The notes under the pieces are model-generated. The model worked only from the letters and a program-made list of their open reading frames with translations. It was not told where the DNA came from and did no database searches. Of a stretch of 64,000 nt of DNA, positions 63,170 through 64,000 are shown piece by piece. Each line of letters opens with the position of its first letter. Positions within the stretch are counted from its first letter, which is position 1. The stretch lies in the NCBI RefSeq assembly GCF_026151335.1, contig NZ_JAMQPP010000008.1; one strand, written 5' to 3'. This stretch comes from Leptospira_A soteropolitanensis. GTDB taxonomy: Bacteria > Spirochaetota > Leptospiria > Leptospirales > Leptospiraceae. The position numbers and the translations under genes were made by a program.

Positions 63170-63811
63170 ATGAAGAGGATCTTAACCTTTATTTTCTCCT
63201 ATTTTTATTTTTCCTGTTCCCCTTTACAATTTACAGAAATCAAAAACCAAGCCTTGGTGCAGTGGAAGGAAATGGGCATTGGGTTCTTCCTAGCTACCAA
63301 AGAAGAGGGAAACCTCTACCATGACCTAGCTTGGATTTACGGCGATTTAAAAGACCAATCCAAAACCTTTCCTCTGTTTAACGAATGGAGAGACCCAAAA
63401 ACAAAACAACCTACACGTCGTTTGTGGTTTGGGCCCGAGACACAAAAATTAGTGGAATGGTCTGACGAAAATCAAAACGGGATTTGGGAAACAAAAACCT
63501 ATTTTAACCAATTTGCCAAAACAGGAATTATCTCTGGCCATGTTGCCTACTCCGAATTTGATACTGACGAAAATGGATTTATGAATGTCCGAGTCTATTT
63601 AGGGGCTCGTGTGGAGGAATTGGTTCAGGAAAATGGCACCATACGTATCTGGGCCGAAGGAAATGGCAATCTAGAAAAAATCGATGCTTTTATTCGGTCT
63701 AAAAACCTAACCGACTTAGGTCCTAGTCGTAAAATTCCCATTGCAGAATCTTGGGTGGTTCATCCGGAAAAGGTATCGCAAAGTAAATATAGGGCGGTTT
63801 ATCAACCTTAA
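63170..63811 (+). CDS. Putative lipoprotein, unknown function
   Basis: The 213 residues begin MKRILTFIFSYFYFSC, a lipoprotein signal with Cys16. The mature part is rich in Trp, Glu and Asn. A segment WSDENQNGIWETKTYFNQF and later SEFDTDENGFMNVRVYLG contain Asp/Asn-rich DxNxDG-like loops (ENQNGIWE, DTDENGFMN), which recall calcium-binding or dockerin-like loops. No family is recognised. It lies about 45 nt after the decayed terminator, perhaps with read-through from the lipoprotein gene. Confidence 0.75.
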   Translation: MKRILTFIFSYFYFSCSPLQFTEIKNQALVQWKEMGIGFFLATKEEGNLYHDLAWIYGDLKDQSKTFPLFNEWRDPKTKQPTRRLWFGPETQKLVEWSDENQNGIWETKTYFNQFAKTGIISGHVAYSEFDTDENGFMNVRVYLGARVEELVQENGTIRIWAEGNGNLEKIDAFIRSKNLTDLGPSRKIPIAESWVVHPEKVSQSKYRAVYQP

Positions 63812-63887
63812 GGAGGATAATGGTTGATAATTTCCTGATTGAATCAATAAATAAGTTTACACAAAGTTTTGTCAGTTTTAGGGTCTA

Positions 63888-64000
63888 ATGGTTATGTCAG
63901 GAAAAGTTGTAAAAAGTTCTGATCTAAAAGACCAGTTGAAGCAAATGCAGGAACTTACGAAAAAAGTGACCGCATCTAAGGTTTCAACAAACGCTTATTT
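63888..64000 (+). CDS. Start of a gene cut by the window end
   Basis: An ATG at 63888 (or 63894 two codons on) opens a frame that stays open to the end: MVMSGKVVKSSDLKDQLKQM and on through QELTKKVTASKVST, 37 codons. The sequence is charged and helical without a signal peptide, so probably cytosolic. Too short to identify. No clear Shine-Dalgarno is seen directly upstream. Confidence 0.55.
   Translation, partial: MVMSGKVVKSSDLKDQLKQMQELTKKVTASKVSTNAY

Noticed and set aside
1..64000. CRISPR array, prophage or rRNA operon
   Set aside because: No regularly spaced repeats, no phage structural genes and no rRNA-like sequence were seen.

Overview
The window looks like chromosomal DNA of a spirochaete of the genus Leptospira, most likely a saprophytic or low-virulence lineage. 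The grounds are the low-to-moderate GC content, many short lipoproteins with relaxed spirochaetal lipoboxes, a FecR/DUF4384 pair, a giant protein that resembles Leptospira-restricted large proteins, and dense packing with ATGA start/stop overlaps. This is inference from gene content; no search was run.

Layout. 0-3.2 kb: SppA-type signal peptide peptidase, an MBOAT acyltransferase and a lipoprotein. 3.3-7.5 kb (minus): a small TPR-like protein, a class A penicillin-binding protein and a metallo-hydrolase. 7.5-10.4 kb (plus): rhomboid protease, lipoate-ligase-like protein and GlyA, translationally coupled. 10.4-21.1 kb: an NRDE protein followed by a glycoconjugate region with GT9, GT4, O-antigen-ligase-like and GH5 proteins, the GH5 gene coupled to a class III nucleotide cyclase. 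21.3-23.3 kb: an accessory scar with a lipoprotein gene frameshifted at an A9 tract and a decayed IS481-like transposase.

23.5-41.8 kb (minus) is the most unusual part. Ten tightly coupled genes encode a TolC-like outer-membrane protein, an Ig-like lipoprotein, two small lipoproteins, a membrane protein, an HlyD/RND adaptor, one RND pump subunit that keeps an intramembrane acidic residue, a second RND-like subunit that has lost it, a 2038-residue exported protein ending in an M23 (LytM)-like domain, and a small lipoprotein. I read this as a candidate dedicated RND-type export system with its giant substrate and a possible protector/immunity lipoprotein.

41.9-56.2 kb: FecR plus DUF4384, small lipoproteins, a PHP-domain protein, a GT39 glycosyltransferase, a DCC thiol protein, an M3 oligopeptidase, a Sco/PCuAC copper pair, an alpha/beta hydrolase, a PAS histidine kinase fused to a receiver but with a degenerate ATPase domain, and tatA-tatC followed by a degenerate SpoIIE-like phosphatase. 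56.2-60.5 kb (minus): a subclass B1 metallo-beta-lactamase-like lipoprotein, the clpX-clpP-tig proteostasis cluster (ClpP has Asn where the catalytic Asp is expected) and tRNA-Gly(GCC). 60.5-64 kb: a gene-poor stretch, two tandem paralogous lipoproteins with duplicated promoter, leader and terminator, another lipoprotein, and a gene cut by the window end.

Several convergent gene pairs overlap at their stop codons, which underlines how compact the sequence is.
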